From: Oscillospiraceae bacterium
GTDB lineage: Bacteria; Bacillota; Clostridia; Oscillospirales; Oscillospiraceae
Assembly: GCA_015067465.1 (NCBI GenBank)
Contig: SVMK01000005.1
Location: 1 to 54,984, forward strand
Reading direction: 5' to 3'
DNA: 54,984 bases
Positions 36,375-44,659 of the stretch are shown here, piece by piece. The translations under genes and the position numbers were made by a program. How positions within the stretch are numbered: position 1 is the first letter of the stretch; each line of letters opens with the position of its first letter. The notes under the pieces are model-generated. The model did not search any database, was not told the origin of the DNA, and worked only from the letters and a program-made list of their open reading frames with translations.

Positions 36375-37681
36375 ATACCCTCCGCTTTCAATCTCTCAAT
36401 CAGCTCCAGCGAGCGCTTGGAGATTTCCTCGTTTTTATTTCTCTTTCCCTTCACGCGGTAGCCCAGCGGCGCCACAATGCCGAAATTGATGTTCATCGGC
36501 TGGAAGTTTCCACTGACGGAACCGCCGGAGATGTAAAGCCCCAGCGCACCGATCGCCGTTTCCTGCGGGAAATTCACAGGCGGCTGCCCCAGAACGCGGT
36601 GCGCCGTTTCGATGCCGACCAGCATGCCCGAAGCGCAGGACTCCACATAGCCTTCCACGCCTGTCATCTGTCCCGCAAAGGAAATTCGCGGCTCGCTGAT
36701 CAGGCGGTAGTAGCGGTCGAGCAGTCCGGGCGAATTGAGGTAGGTGTTGCGGTGCATCTTGCCGAATCTGACATATTCCGCGTTTCGCAGCGCCGGAATC
36801 ATGGAAAACACTCTGCGCTGCTCGCCGAATTTCAAATGCGTCTGAAATCCGACGATGTTGTAAAGCGTTCCCTCCGCATTGTCCTTGCGCAGCTGCACAA
36901 CGGCATAATTCTCCTCGCCGGTGCGCGGGTCGATCAGCCCGACAGGCTTCATCGGTCCGAAGCGCAGCGTGTCCTCTCCGCGGCGCGCCATCACTTCCAC
37001 CGGCATGCAGCCCTCGAAAACGCCGCTGTCATCAAAGCCGTGAACGCTGGCCTCCTCGGCGCTGCACAGCGCTTTCCAGAATTCGGTGTACTCGTCCTTG
37101 TTCATCGGACAGTTTACATAATCCGGAGTTCCCTTGTCATAGCGGGAGGCAAAAAACGCACTGTTCATGTCGATGCTGTCAAACGTCACGATGGGCGCCG
37201 CAGCATCGTAAAAGTGGAGATCGCTGTCCGGGCAGCGGCGCGCAATGTCGTCGCTGAGGGCGTCGCTCGTCAGCGGCCCGGTGGCTACGATCACTTCGCC
37301 CTCCGGGATTACGGCTGCTTCCCGTTCCTCAACGGTGATGTTCGGATGGCTGCGGATCAGTTCCGTCACCATCTTTGCATAGGCCTCGCGGTCCACAGCA
37401 AGCGCGCCGCCCGCGGGAACGCGGTTTGCATCCGCGCAGCGCATAATCACGCTGTCCAACCGGCGCAGCTCTTCTTTCAGCAGGCCAACCGCGTTGGCAA
37501 GTTCATCCGAGCGAAAGGAGTTTGAGCAAACCAGCTCGGCAAAGTCCTCCGAAATATGCGCCGGCGTTTTTTTGTCGCGCTTCATTTCCACCAGCTTCAC
37601 GCGGACGCCGCGCTGGGCCAGCTGCCATGCCGCCTCGCTTCCCGCAAGGCCCGCGCCGACAACAGTTACCTGACTATCCAT
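36371..37681 (-). CDS. trmFO: Folate-dependent tRNA (uracil-54-C5)-methyltransferase TrmFO
   Basis: Makes 5-methyluridine-54 in tRNA using methylene-THF and FAD. The 436-residue protein starts with the FAD loop VTVVGAGLAGSEAAWQLA at 5-22, then VELVCSNSFRSDELANAVGLLKEELR, a hallmark of the family, and C-terminal GALGLYISGGSVSGNFQPMNINFGI. The ATG directly abuts the topA stop. The topA-trmFO neighbourhood is conserved in Firmicutes. Confidence 0.97.
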   Translation of the reverse strand: MDSQVTVVGAGLAGSEAAWQLAQRGVRVKLVEMKRDKKTPAHISEDFAELVCSNSFRSDELANAVGLLKEELRRLDSVIMRCADANRVPAGGALAVDREAYAKMVTELIRSHPNITVEEREAAVIPEGEVIVATGPLTSDALSDDIARRCPDSDLHFYDAAAPIVTFDSIDMNSAFFASRYDKGTPDYVNCPMNKDEYTEFWKALCSAEEASVHGFDDSGVFEGCMPVEVMARRGEDTLRFGPMKPVGLIDPRTGEENYAVVQLRKDNAEGTLYNIVGFQTHLKFGEQRRVFSMIPALRNAEYVRFGKMHRNTYLNSPGLLDRYYRLISEPRISFAGQMTGVEGYVESCASGMLVGIETAHRVLGQPPVNFPQETAIGALGLYISGGSVSGNFQPMNINFGIVAPLGYRVKGKRNKNEEISKRSLELIERLKAEGI

Positions 37682-39853
37682 TTATTTTTCCGCCTTTTTC
37701 GTTGTTTTTCGGGCGTCCGGCTTGGTGCCGGTGGTCTTTTTCTTGTAGCCGCGCTTTTCCTCGGGGAGGAAGTTTGCGCAGGCTTCGTTGATGCAGAAAG
37801 GTTTCTTCTGGCCTTTGCCGGAAAGCTTGAACATGGTTTTTCCGCATTCCGGGCAATTATCCTTCACAGGAACATTCCAGCTCATAAAGCCGCACTCCGC
37901 GCCTTTTTCGCAGGCATAGTAGGTGTAACCGCTCTTGCTGGTACGCTTGAGGATGCGGCCGGCGCACTTGGGGCATTTTCCGGGCATCTCGATCACGATG
38001 GGTTTGGTGAAGGTGCAGTCCGGGAATCCGGGACAGGCGAGGAACCGACCGAACCGGCCGTTTTTCACAACCATTTTCCGTCCGCAAACATCGCAAAGCT
38101 CATCGCTCTCCTCATCGGGGACCTTGATGCGAACGCCGTCGAGCGCCTTCTCCGCCTCGTTCAGTTCGGAATCAAAGCCGCCGTAGAACTCGCGGAGCAC
38201 CTGCTTCCATTCTTTCTTGCCTTCTTCAATCTCGTCGAGCGAATCTTCCATGCGTGCGGTAAACTTCAGGTCAACAATGTCCTTGAAGTATTCGCCCATC
38301 AGGCTGCTCACGGTTTCGCCCAGCGGCGTCGGCTTGAGGTAGTGGCCTTCCTTGGCAACATACTCTCTGCCGGTAATGGTGCTGATGGTGGGCGCATAGG
38401 TGGAAGGACGGCCGATGCCCTTTTCTTCCAGCGCGCGGATCAGCGTGGCCTCGGTGTAGCGGGCAGGCGGCTGGGTGAAGCGCTGCTCGCGGCCGTATTT
38501 TTTCGCTTCCATTGCCTCGCCCTCGGTGAGGTCGGGCAGCGGCTTTTTCACTTCCTCATTTTCTTCGTCGCGGCTTTCCTCATAAACGGCGGTGTAGCCC
38601 GGGAACTTGATCTCAGAATAGTTCGCGCGGAACACATGGCCCTCGCAGGCTGCGTCGATCACAAGGTTGGAGTAAACGGCGTTGGACATCTGGCTTGCGG
38701 TAAAGCGGCCCCAGATCAGGCGATACAAGCGGTACTGCTCGCCCGTAAGGTCCTTTTTGATGCTCTCGGGTGTCAGCATAATGTTGCTCGGGCGAATTGC
38801 TTCGTGCGCATCCTGCGCGCCGGCGCGCGCTTTGAACGTGCGCGGTGCGCCGGGGTAAAACTCGCTGCCGTAGTGACCGGTGATAAACTCACGCGCCGAA
38901 GCCAGCGCCTCGTCGGAAACACGCAGAGAGTCGGTACGCATATAGGTAATCAAACCGATCGTGCCGTGATCGGTGATGTCGATGCCTTCGTAAAGCTGCT
39001 GCGCCACGCTCATGGTGCGAACGGGCGTCATGCCCAGGCGGCGGGAGGCTTCCTGCTGCAGCGTGGAGGTGATAAACGGGGGCGAGGGACTGCGCTGCTT
39101 TTCGCCGCGCTTCACGCTCTGCACGGTGAAGTGCTTGCCTTCCACATCGCGGACAATACCGTCCACCTCTTCCTCGGAGTGAAGCTCGCGCTTCTTTTCG
39201 CCGTCGCCGTAGTAGCGCGCCGTGAAGCTGCCTTCCTGCGTGCAGCGGTCAAGCAGAACGTCCAGCAGCCAATATTCCTCCGGAACAAATGCGCGGATTT
39301 CCTTCTCGCGGTCAACCACCATGCGCGTGGCAACCGACTGCACGCGGCCCGCGGAAAGGCGGGGCTTGCCCAGCTTTCTCCACAGCAGCGGGGAGAGCTT
39401 ATAGCCCACAAGGCGGTCCAGCACGCGGCGTGCCTGCTGCGCGTTGACAAGGTCCATATCGATGTCGCGCGGCGCGCTGATGCTGTCCATAACAACGCGC
39501 TTGGTGATCTCGTTGAACGTAACGCGGCGTGCTTTTTCCTCGGGGATCTCAAGCAGTTCCTTCAGATGCCAGGAAATCGCTTCGCCTTCGCGGTCAGGGT
39601 CGGTTGCGAGATAAACTACTTTTGCTGCGGCAGCACTCTTTTTCAGGTCGGACACTATGCTCTCGCGCCCTTTAACCGGAATATACTCCGGCGTAAAATC
39701 GTTCGCAATGTCCACGCCGATGGTGCTGCGCGGCAGGTCGCGGAGATGGCCCATAGAGGCAATCACCTTGAAATCGCCGCCAAGATACTTTTCAATCGTC
39801 TTTGCCTTTGCGGGCGACTCGACGATCACGAGTTCGGTTTTTGCTTTTGCCAT
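37682..39853 (-). CDS. topA: DNA topoisomerase I
   Basis: Relaxes negative supercoils through a 5'-phosphotyrosine. The 723-residue protein has a TOPRIM domain (VIVESPAKAKTIEKYLG at 9-25, TDPDREGEA at 84-92), the catalytic Tyr304 in GLITYMRTDS and three C-terminal zinc ribbons: CDVCG...CPGFPDC, CPKCAG...CEKGAEC and CPECGKTM. A lysine-rich tail KKKTTGTKPDARKTTKKAEK follows. It lies 10 bases after dprA and abuts trmFO. Confidence 0.97.
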   Translation of the reverse strand: MAKAKTELVIVESPAKAKTIEKYLGGDFKVIASMGHLRDLPRSTIGVDIANDFTPEYIPVKGRESIVSDLKKSAAAAKVVYLATDPDREGEAISWHLKELLEIPEEKARRVTFNEITKRVVMDSISAPRDIDMDLVNAQQARRVLDRLVGYKLSPLLWRKLGKPRLSAGRVQSVATRMVVDREKEIRAFVPEEYWLLDVLLDRCTQEGSFTARYYGDGEKKRELHSEEEVDGIVRDVEGKHFTVQSVKRGEKQRSPSPPFITSTLQQEASRRLGMTPVRTMSVAQQLYEGIDITDHGTIGLITYMRTDSLRVSDEALASAREFITGHYGSEFYPGAPRTFKARAGAQDAHEAIRPSNIMLTPESIKKDLTGEQYRLYRLIWGRFTASQMSNAVYSNLVIDAACEGHVFRANYSEIKFPGYTAVYEESRDEENEEVKKPLPDLTEGEAMEAKKYGREQRFTQPPARYTEATLIRALEEKGIGRPSTYAPTISTITGREYVAKEGHYLKPTPLGETVSSLMGEYFKDIVDLKFTARMEDSLDEIEEGKKEWKQVLREFYGGFDSELNEAEKALDGVRIKVPDEESDELCDVCGRKMVVKNGRFGRFLACPGFPDCTFTKPIVIEMPGKCPKCAGRILKRTSKSGYTYYACEKGAECGFMSWNVPVKDNCPECGKTMFKLSGKGQKKPFCINEACANFLPEEKRGYKKKTTGTKPDARKTTKKAEK

Positions 39854-39863
39854 AAGGAAGTCC

Positions 39864-41108
39864 TCACTTCTCGATGTTCAATGTAAAGCGTTTGCCCTGC
39901 TCCTGCGTAACAAAGCCTTTGATCTGGAGCATGGTCAGTTCGCTGAGTACAGCGGAGGCGGGCAGACCGCACAGGTCGATGATATCGTCCACATGCATGC
40001 TTCTGTCGCTCATCACGCCGATAATTTTCAGTTGGTTCTCGCTCAGGTCCTTCAGCTGATCTTCCAGCTTCGGGCGCGCCTGCGCCTGTTCGCGGCGGCG
40101 CGTCGGGATGCGGAATTTCAAAAAGCCGCTGCCGGGTGCTTTCTCTTTCTCCGCATTCTGTGCATGCTGCGGTTCCTCCGGCACGGCAAGTTCCTCCGGC
40201 GGTTCGCCGCGTCCGTCCGGCAAAATGCGGTCCGGGAAACGGTCGGCATATTCCCGCAGCACATCCCAGCCGTTTTCCGCAATCGCCGCGCCTTCGCGCA
40301 GAAGATTGTTGCTGCCGGCGCTGTTTGGCGCATCGGCATTGGCGGGAACCGCAAACACATCGCGTCCGTAATCCAACGCACGGTGCGCCGTGATGAGCGC
40401 GCCGCTGCGCAGCGGCGCTTCCACAACCACAACGCCGAGGCTGAGTCCCGCCATAATGCGGTTTCGGCGCGGAAACCAGTTGCGGTTGCCCTTGACGTCC
40501 GGCGGATATTCGCTGATCAGCGCACCGCAGGCGCGAACATCGTCATAAAGCCGGGTGTTCCACGCAGGATACACCTCCGTGATTGCGCAGCCCAGCACGC
40601 CGATCACCGGCTTTTGCGCCATGAGTGCGCCTTCCGCCGCACGCGAATCAATGCCCGCGGCAAGTCCCGTAACCACAAGGCCGCCCTTGGAGGCAATTTC
40701 AAAGGCGATGTTTCGCGCCATCTTGTCGCCGTAGGGTGTGCTGCGGCGTGTTCCGACGATGCTCACAGCAATCTCCGCATCCACCGCGGGAAGATTGCCG
40801 CTGACATACAGCACATAAGGCGGATCCGGAATATTGCGAAGCCGCTCCGGGTAAGCCGCGTCCTGAAATGTCAGAATGCGGATATTCTCTTCCGTGCAGC
40901 GCCGAACAATGCGGTTCACCTCCGCAACGTCGCGCTCGGCAAGTTCGCTCAGTTCGTCCGGGAGAATATCGTCCAGTTTTTCCAATTCGCGCGGCTCGGC
41001 AAACCAGACCCCGCCCGGCGTGCCGAAGCGTTCGAGCAGTGCCCTGCGCGTGCGGCAGCGAAGACGCCGCAAAAGCGAAAACCATATCCAGTATTCAAGA
41101 TCGGACAT
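39864..41108 (-). CDS. dprA: DNA-processing protein DprA
   Basis: Loads RecA on incoming single-stranded DNA in natural transformation. The 414-residue protein has a short helical N-terminus, the Rossmann core with SIVGTRRSTPYGDKMA, VVTGLAAGIDSRAAEGAL, NRIMAGLS and VVVVEAPLRSGALITA, and a C-terminal winged-helix domain (LSENQLKIIGVMSDRSMHVDDIIDLCGL). I start it at ATG 41106-41108 with AAAGGCGG upstream; 12 more in-frame codons exist but look unrelated. No competence operon is in the window. Confidence 0.94.
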   Translation of the reverse strand: MSDLEYWIWFSLLRRLRCRTRRALLERFGTPGGVWFAEPRELEKLDDILPDELSELAERDVAEVNRIVRRCTEENIRILTFQDAAYPERLRNIPDPPYVLYVSGNLPAVDAEIAVSIVGTRRSTPYGDKMARNIAFEIASKGGLVVTGLAAGIDSRAAEGALMAQKPVIGVLGCAITEVYPAWNTRLYDDVRACGALISEYPPDVKGNRNWFPRRNRIMAGLSLGVVVVEAPLRSGALITAHRALDYGRDVFAVPANADAPNSAGSNNLLREGAAIAENGWDVLREYADRFPDRILPDGRGEPPEELAVPEEPQHAQNAEKEKAPGSGFLKFRIPTRRREQAQARPKLEDQLKDLSENQLKIIGVMSDRSMHVDDIIDLCGLPASAVLSELTMLQIKGFVTQEQGKRFTLNIEK

Positions 41109-41161
41109 TCCACTCTGCCGCCTTTCTTCATTCGTATTGCACACGCTCGCGTTTCATTCCG

Positions 41162-41905
41162 TCAGCGTGTCAGTTCCCACATCACGATCGCCGCCGCAAC
41201 GGCTGCGTTGAGCGATTCGCATTGCTCGCTCATGGGAATAATCAGTTCTCCGTCGCACAGCGCCAGCAGCGCATCGGAAAGGCCGCGGCCTTCGCTGCCG
41301 ATGGCAACCGCCGCATTTTTCAGAGAAAGCTGCCGGATATCGCGCGAAGCGTCAGAGAGCGCCGCACCGTAAAGCTGCAGGCCGTGCGCCGTAAGATAAT
41401 CGCGCATCGTCTGCCTGTCCATTTCATAAAAGCGCTGACGGAACACGGCCCCCATCGTGGCACGAACCGTTTTGGGGTTGTATACATCGGCGCAGTCGCC
41501 GGTGAGGATCACAGTGTCCATCCCCAGCGCATTTGCCGTGCGCAGAATTGTGCCCATATTGCCCGGATCCTGTATGGTTTCCACCACCAGCGTCCTACCG
41601 GGCGCGGCTTCGGGCCATGGCTTGATCCGAACGGAAAACACAACGCCCGCAGCGCTTTTCAGCGGCGACACATAGCCCAGCAAGTCCTCCGAAACGGCAT
41701 ACTGCGCGCCGCAGTCCACCCGAACGGAGGGTTCTTCGCTCCAGAGCACCGCCGTGATCTCCGCATGCCAAAGCAACGCCTCTTTCAGCAGCTTCACGCC
41801 GTCGCAAAGAAACTCGTTTTTCTCCCTGCGATATGCCCGGTCCGCACCAAGGGCGCGCATATGCGCTATCACCGGGTTTTTTCTGCTTGTCAATCGCTCC
41901 ATCAT
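41162..41905 (-). CDS. SpoU/TrmH-family RNA 2'-O-methyltransferase
   Basis: Probably methylates the ribose of a 23S rRNA or tRNA nucleotide with S-adenosylmethionine. The 247-residue protein has an N-terminal substrate domain (MMERLTSRKNPVIAHMRALG...FLCDGVKLLKEAL) and the knotted catalytic domain: motif 1 QDPGNMGTILRTANALGMD, motif 2 AVAIGSEGRGLSDALL, motif 3 LIIPMSEQCESLNAAVAAAIVMWE. The frame is open for another 100 codons upstream, but that stretch is A+T-rich promoter DNA with unrelated residues, so I start at ATG 41903-41905 or 41900-41902. It is the first gene of the long minus-strand group. Confidence 0.88.
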   Translation of the reverse strand: MMERLTSRKNPVIAHMRALGADRAYRREKNEFLCDGVKLLKEALLWHAEITAVLWSEEPSVRVDCGAQYAVSEDLLGYVSPLKSAAGVVFSVRIKPWPEAAPGRTLVVETIQDPGNMGTILRTANALGMDTVILTGDCADVYNPKTVRATMGAVFRQRFYEMDRQTMRDYLTAHGLQLYGAALSDASRDIRQLSLKNAAVAIGSEGRGLSDALLALCDGELIIPMSEQCESLNAAVAAAIVMWELTR

Positions 41906-42028
41906 GCTTCTCGTAACGCGCGGCCGGGGTCCATACCGATTTGCACGTTTTACCGCTCCCGACCGGATTTTTGTCCTATGAATTATTGTCGCTGCGCAGG
42001 ATTTATATGCACAAAAATCCACCTGCAC

Positions 42029-42073
42029 ATAATACGACATACTTATAATAAATAACAATACCGAAAATTGCAA
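42029..42073 (-). promoter_or_regulatory. Tandem promoters for the SpoU-dprA-topA gene group
   Basis: TTGCAA (42073-42068) and TATTAT (42050-42045) are 17 bases apart. A second pair, TTGTTA (42058-42053) and TATTAT (42034-42029), has 18. Both point toward the methyltransferase and would give an untranslated leader of about 120-140 bases. Confidence 0.65.
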
Positions 42074-42137
42074 GAACTTTTGTGTGCGCTTCGCTTCGCT
42101 CCGGCAGGCGCCGCTTCCGCGCTTGCGCAAACAGATG

Positions 42138-42166
42138 TTGCAATTACAACTTTTTGGTGTTAAACT
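42138..42166 (+). promoter_or_regulatory. Probable promoter of the HAD gene
   Basis: TTGCAA (42138-42143) and TAAACT (42161-42166) are 17 bases apart, about 70 bases before the HAD start codon. Confidence 0.6.
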
Positions 42167-42246
42167 ATTCTGCGTTCCCACGCCCGGCGCGGGAGCATTT
42201 TGCAATCACCTACCCCATTATCCGGCAAGGAAGGATGGCCCAACAC

Positions 42247-42963
42247 ATGAGCAAAAAAATCTCAACCGTATTATTCGATCTCGACGGCACGCTGCTGCCC
42301 ATGGATCAGGACGTATTTGTCAAAACCTATTTCGGCTTTCTGGCGAAAAAGCTTGCCCCTCACGGCTACGACCCCGAAAAGCTGGTTCCCGCCATTTGGT
42401 CCGGAACCAAAGCCATGGTGAAAAACACAGGCGCCGTCACCAACGAGGACGCTTTCTGGAACGATTTTGTTCTGACATTCGGCGAGCAGGCCAGAAACGA
42501 CATTCCGCTTTTTGATGAATTCTACAGAACCGACTTTGAAAATGCACGTGCTTCCTGCGGATTGAATCCCGCCGCCGCAAAAACCGTTGCTGAACTGAAA
42601 GCGCTGGGCCTGCGCGTGGCCCTGGCAACCAACCCGATCTTCCCCGCCGTTGCCACCCGCGCACGCATTCGCTGGGCAGGCATGGAGCCGGAAGATTTCG
42701 AGCACTTCACCACCTACGAAAACTCCTGCCACTGCAAGCCCAACCCCGACTATTACCGGGATGTTATCGCGCATCTGAACGCCGACCCCGAAACCTGCAT
42801 CATGGTTGGAAACGATGTGACGGAGGATATGGTTGCCCAAACGCTCGGCATGCGCGTTTTCCTGCTGACCGATTGCCTGATCAACAAGGAGGGGGCGGAC
42901 ATCTCCGTTTATCCCAACGGCAGTTTTGACGCACTGATGGCGTATATCAAAGAGAATATCTGA
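42247..42963 (+). CDS. HAD-superfamily phosphatase, subfamily IA-like
   Basis: A 238-residue haloacid-dehalogenase-type hydrolase. Motif I is FDLDGTLL with D11 and D13, motif II is ATNP, motif III lysine lies in CHCKPNP and motif IV is VGNDVTED. A helical cap lies between motif I and II, as in phosphoglycolate phosphatase-like proteins, but the true substrate cannot be read from sequence. The start is either ATG 42247 (MSKKISTVLFDLDG) or ATG 42235 four codons earlier; AAGGAAGG lies upstream of both. It is alone on the plus strand and ends at a G+C-rich hairpin. Confidence 0.88.
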   Translation: MSKKISTVLFDLDGTLLPMDQDVFVKTYFGFLAKKLAPHGYDPEKLVPAIWSGTKAMVKNTGAVTNEDAFWNDFVLTFGEQARNDIPLFDEFYRTDFENARASCGLNPAAAKTVAELKALGLRVALATNPIFPAVATRARIRWAGMEPEDFEHFTTYENSCHCKPNPDYYRDVIAHLNADPETCIMVGNDVTEDMVAQTLGMRVFLLTDCLINKEGADISVYPNGSFDALMAYIKENI

Positions 42964-42979
42964 CCGCTCAACACCAACG

Positions 42980-43020
42980 ATCCCCCGGAACCGCGCCCGC
43001 AGGCGCCCGTTCCGGGGGAT
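42980..43020 (+). terminator. Probable terminator of the HAD gene
   Basis: A perfect 12-base-pair stem (ATCCCCCGGAAC and complement) starts 17 bases after the stop codon. The tail is T-rich but not a pure T run, so efficiency is uncertain. Confidence 0.65.
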
Positions 43021-43105
43021 TTGTCAATCCCTTTTCTGAAATTTTCTCAGTTTTTTCTCTCAAACCCCATAAAAGAACTCCGGATCCGGTAATTGCGCCT
43101 GTTCA

Positions 43106-43147
43106 AAAGGGATATGCGGAAATTCTGCAATCTCCGCATATCCCTTT
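43106..43147 (-). terminator. Terminator of the XRE regulator gene
   Basis: A 15-base-pair perfect stem (AAAGGGATATGCGGA and complement) with a 12-base loop lies 20 bases after the regulator's stop; on the minus strand it ends in CCCTTTTG. Confidence 0.75.
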
Positions 43148-43167
43148 GGTTATCGCTGCCCGGTTCG

Positions 43168-43821
43168 TCACCCGCCGCGCTTTTCGTTTGCCGAGAATTT
43201 CTTTCTCCAGAGCATCCCTGCCGCAAGGCCGCAAACGGAAACAACAATACCGACCGCCATATACATGAAGTTGGGGAAAATGAAGGTAAAGGTTGCCATC
43301 ACCATTGATTCCGCATACGCCGTGTACGGAATCGTGAGAAATGTGGCTGCAGCGCCGATGACGCAAAACCAGTTTCCGTTTCCCCAGTAGTCATTCTTCG
43401 CCACCGTTACGCTCGCCGCAAACAGCAGCAGCGGCAGCAGAATCCATCTGAGCGCAATATCAAAGCCCGTTGTCAGCGGCCCGTTCACCTGCCAGAAAAC
43501 CAGCATCGCCGCAAGCCACACAAGAAAGTATGCAGAGAGCAGTATCGTTTTCCCTAAATTCCGTTTGGCTTTCACCGTGTTTGTGCTTTCTTCCAGAAAC
43601 TCCCGATAAGTCTGATTCACTGATTTTTCCTCCTTGAGCAGGCGGTCAAGACTTACGGAATAGACATCGCTCATTTTTATAACGCTGATAATATCGGGAT
43701 ACGACTTGTTGTTTTCCCAGTTGGAAACCGTTTGTCTGCTGACGCCAAGCAGCTCTGCCGCCTGTTCCTGCGTAATGCCCATTTCATTCCGCGCATTTTT
43801 GAGTTTGCTGCCTATTTCCAT
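43168..43821 (-). CDS. XRE-type regulator with four C-terminal membrane segments
   Basis: A 217-residue protein. Residues 1-62 form a helix-turn-helix of the XRE/Cro type (IGSKLKNARNEMGITQEQAAELLGVSRQTVSNWENNKSYP). After a charged linker come about four hydrophobic segments near 91-110, 121-140, 151-170 and 186-205, then a basic end. Such proteins are membrane-anchored DNA-binding regulators; the signal and targets are unknown. It is a single gene with its own terminator, and repeats in its upstream region suggest self-regulation. Confidence 0.85.
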   Translation of the reverse strand: MEIGSKLKNARNEMGITQEQAAELLGVSRQTVSNWENNKSYPDIISVIKMSDVYSVSLDRLLKEEKSVNQTYREFLEESTNTVKAKRNLGKTILLSAYFLVWLAAMLVFWQVNGPLTTGFDIALRWILLPLLLFAASVTVAKNDYWGNGNWFCVIGAAATFLTIPYTAYAESMVMATFTFIFPNFMYMAVGIVVSVCGLAAGMLWRKKFSANEKRGG

Positions 43822-43900
43822 ATGCTGTCCACCTCGTTTCGTTATGCCTCCGCAGAAGCATGCTCAATATAAAAAATCCATGAACGTTTTTCCATCGATT

Positions 43901-43943
43901 TCCTTTTACATCACGCAAAATGGATGTAAAAATCCTTTTACAT
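43901..43943 (-). repeat. Candidate operator: direct and inverted repeats upstream of the XRE gene
   Basis: TCCTTTTACAT occurs at 43901-43911 and again at 43933-43943 (32 bases apart, about three helical turns). The first copy also forms an inverted repeat TTTTACATC / GATGTAAAA (43904-43912 and 43923-43931). They lie about 80-120 bases upstream of the regulator's start, just above a TATATT-type -10. The regulator or another factor may bind here. Confidence 0.55.
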
Positions 43944-43999
43944 TGCCGCAAAACAGGCCTTCGCCGGTCTTATAAACCGAGATTCGGGGGATTTGCTTT

Positions 44000-44545
44000 T
44001 TAAAGCAGATTTTCATCGTAGACGGCCCGCGCGCCGCCGATGAATTTCGGGCGGGTGCGCGCAGCAAGCACCATTGCCTCGCCAATGCGGTTATTGTTCA
44101 GGCGAAGCGGAACGGCAACCTGCTTCAGGTGCATCCCGATCAGCGTAAAGCCGATATCCAGTCCTGCGTCCGCCCGGATTTCTTCAAGCGCCACAGGCTC
44201 GTCAAACGCAGCATACGCCTGCGTTGCAAGCGAGCCTCCGGCCTTTGGCTGCGGAACCACATTTACAAACTCGGCAAACGGAACGGCTTTTCGCTCGATG
44301 ATAATCGCGCGGTTGAGATGCTCGCAGCACTGCACGGCGAGGACCAAGCCACGGGGCTTTGTATAATCGAGCAGCGCTTGCAAAATCTCGCCCGCCACAT
44401 CGGGGCTTGCGTTTGTTCCGATGCGGCAGCCCGTCACCTCGCTGGTTGAGCAGCCGACAACCACAATGCTGCCTGCTTTCAACTTCGCCGTTTCGCAAAA
44501 CTCTGCAATCGCGGCAGCTGTTTGCTCATAAATTTCTCTGCGCAT
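44000..44545 (-). CDS. ywlG: UPF0340 / TIGR01440 family protein (YwlG)
   Basis: A conserved Firmicutes protein of unknown function, 181 residues here. The family pattern is visible: VVGCSTSEVTGCRIGTNASPDVAGEI, VLAVQCCEHLNRAIIIERKAV, VVPQPKAGGSLATQAYAAF and IGFTLIGMHLKQVAVPLR. I chose ATG 44543-44545, with GAGGAT eight bases upstream, instead of an ATG 13 codons earlier. It is downstream of lysS past a terminator, with no clear promoter of its own, so read-through is possible. I do not assign a reaction. Confidence 0.85.
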   Translation of the reverse strand: MRREIYEQTAAAIAEFCETAKLKAGSIVVVGCSTSEVTGCRIGTNASPDVAGEILQALLDYTKPRGLVLAVQCCEHLNRAIIIERKAVPFAEFVNVVPQPKAGGSLATQAYAAFDEPVALEEIRADAGLDIGFTLIGMHLKQVAVPLRLNNNRIGEAMVLAARTRPKFIGGARAVYDENLL

Positions 44546-44617
44546 AATTATATCCTCATCAATATCCGCCCGCCGCTTCCGCATCAGTGCGTGTTTCCGG
44601 AGGGCATCTGATAAAAC

Positions 44618-44650
44618 GCCGCAAACGCTTGCGTTGTAAGCGTTTGCGGC
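44618..44650 (-). terminator. Terminator after lysS
   Basis: GCCGCAAACGCTT and its complement form a perfect 13-base-pair stem with a 7-base loop, nine bases after the lysS stop, followed by GTTTTAT on the minus strand. Confidence 0.85.
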
Positions 44651-44659
44651 ATATATATG

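Larger units (their letters stand above)
41906..42246. other. Divergent intergenic region of 341 bases
   Basis: Gene-free stretch between the SpoU methyltransferase (minus) and the HAD gene (plus). The middle (about 41990-42070) is strikingly A+T-rich against the G+C-rich surroundings and holds minus-strand promoters; 42138-42166 holds a plus-strand promoter. No tRNA, small ORF with a ribosome site, or clear riboswitch is visible. Confidence 0.7.

Noticed and set aside
41906-42205. 100-codon N-terminal extension of the SpoU methyltransferase
   Set aside because: It runs through A+T-rich DNA with consensus promoters and contains no family residues; the Met at 41905 starts the known domain.
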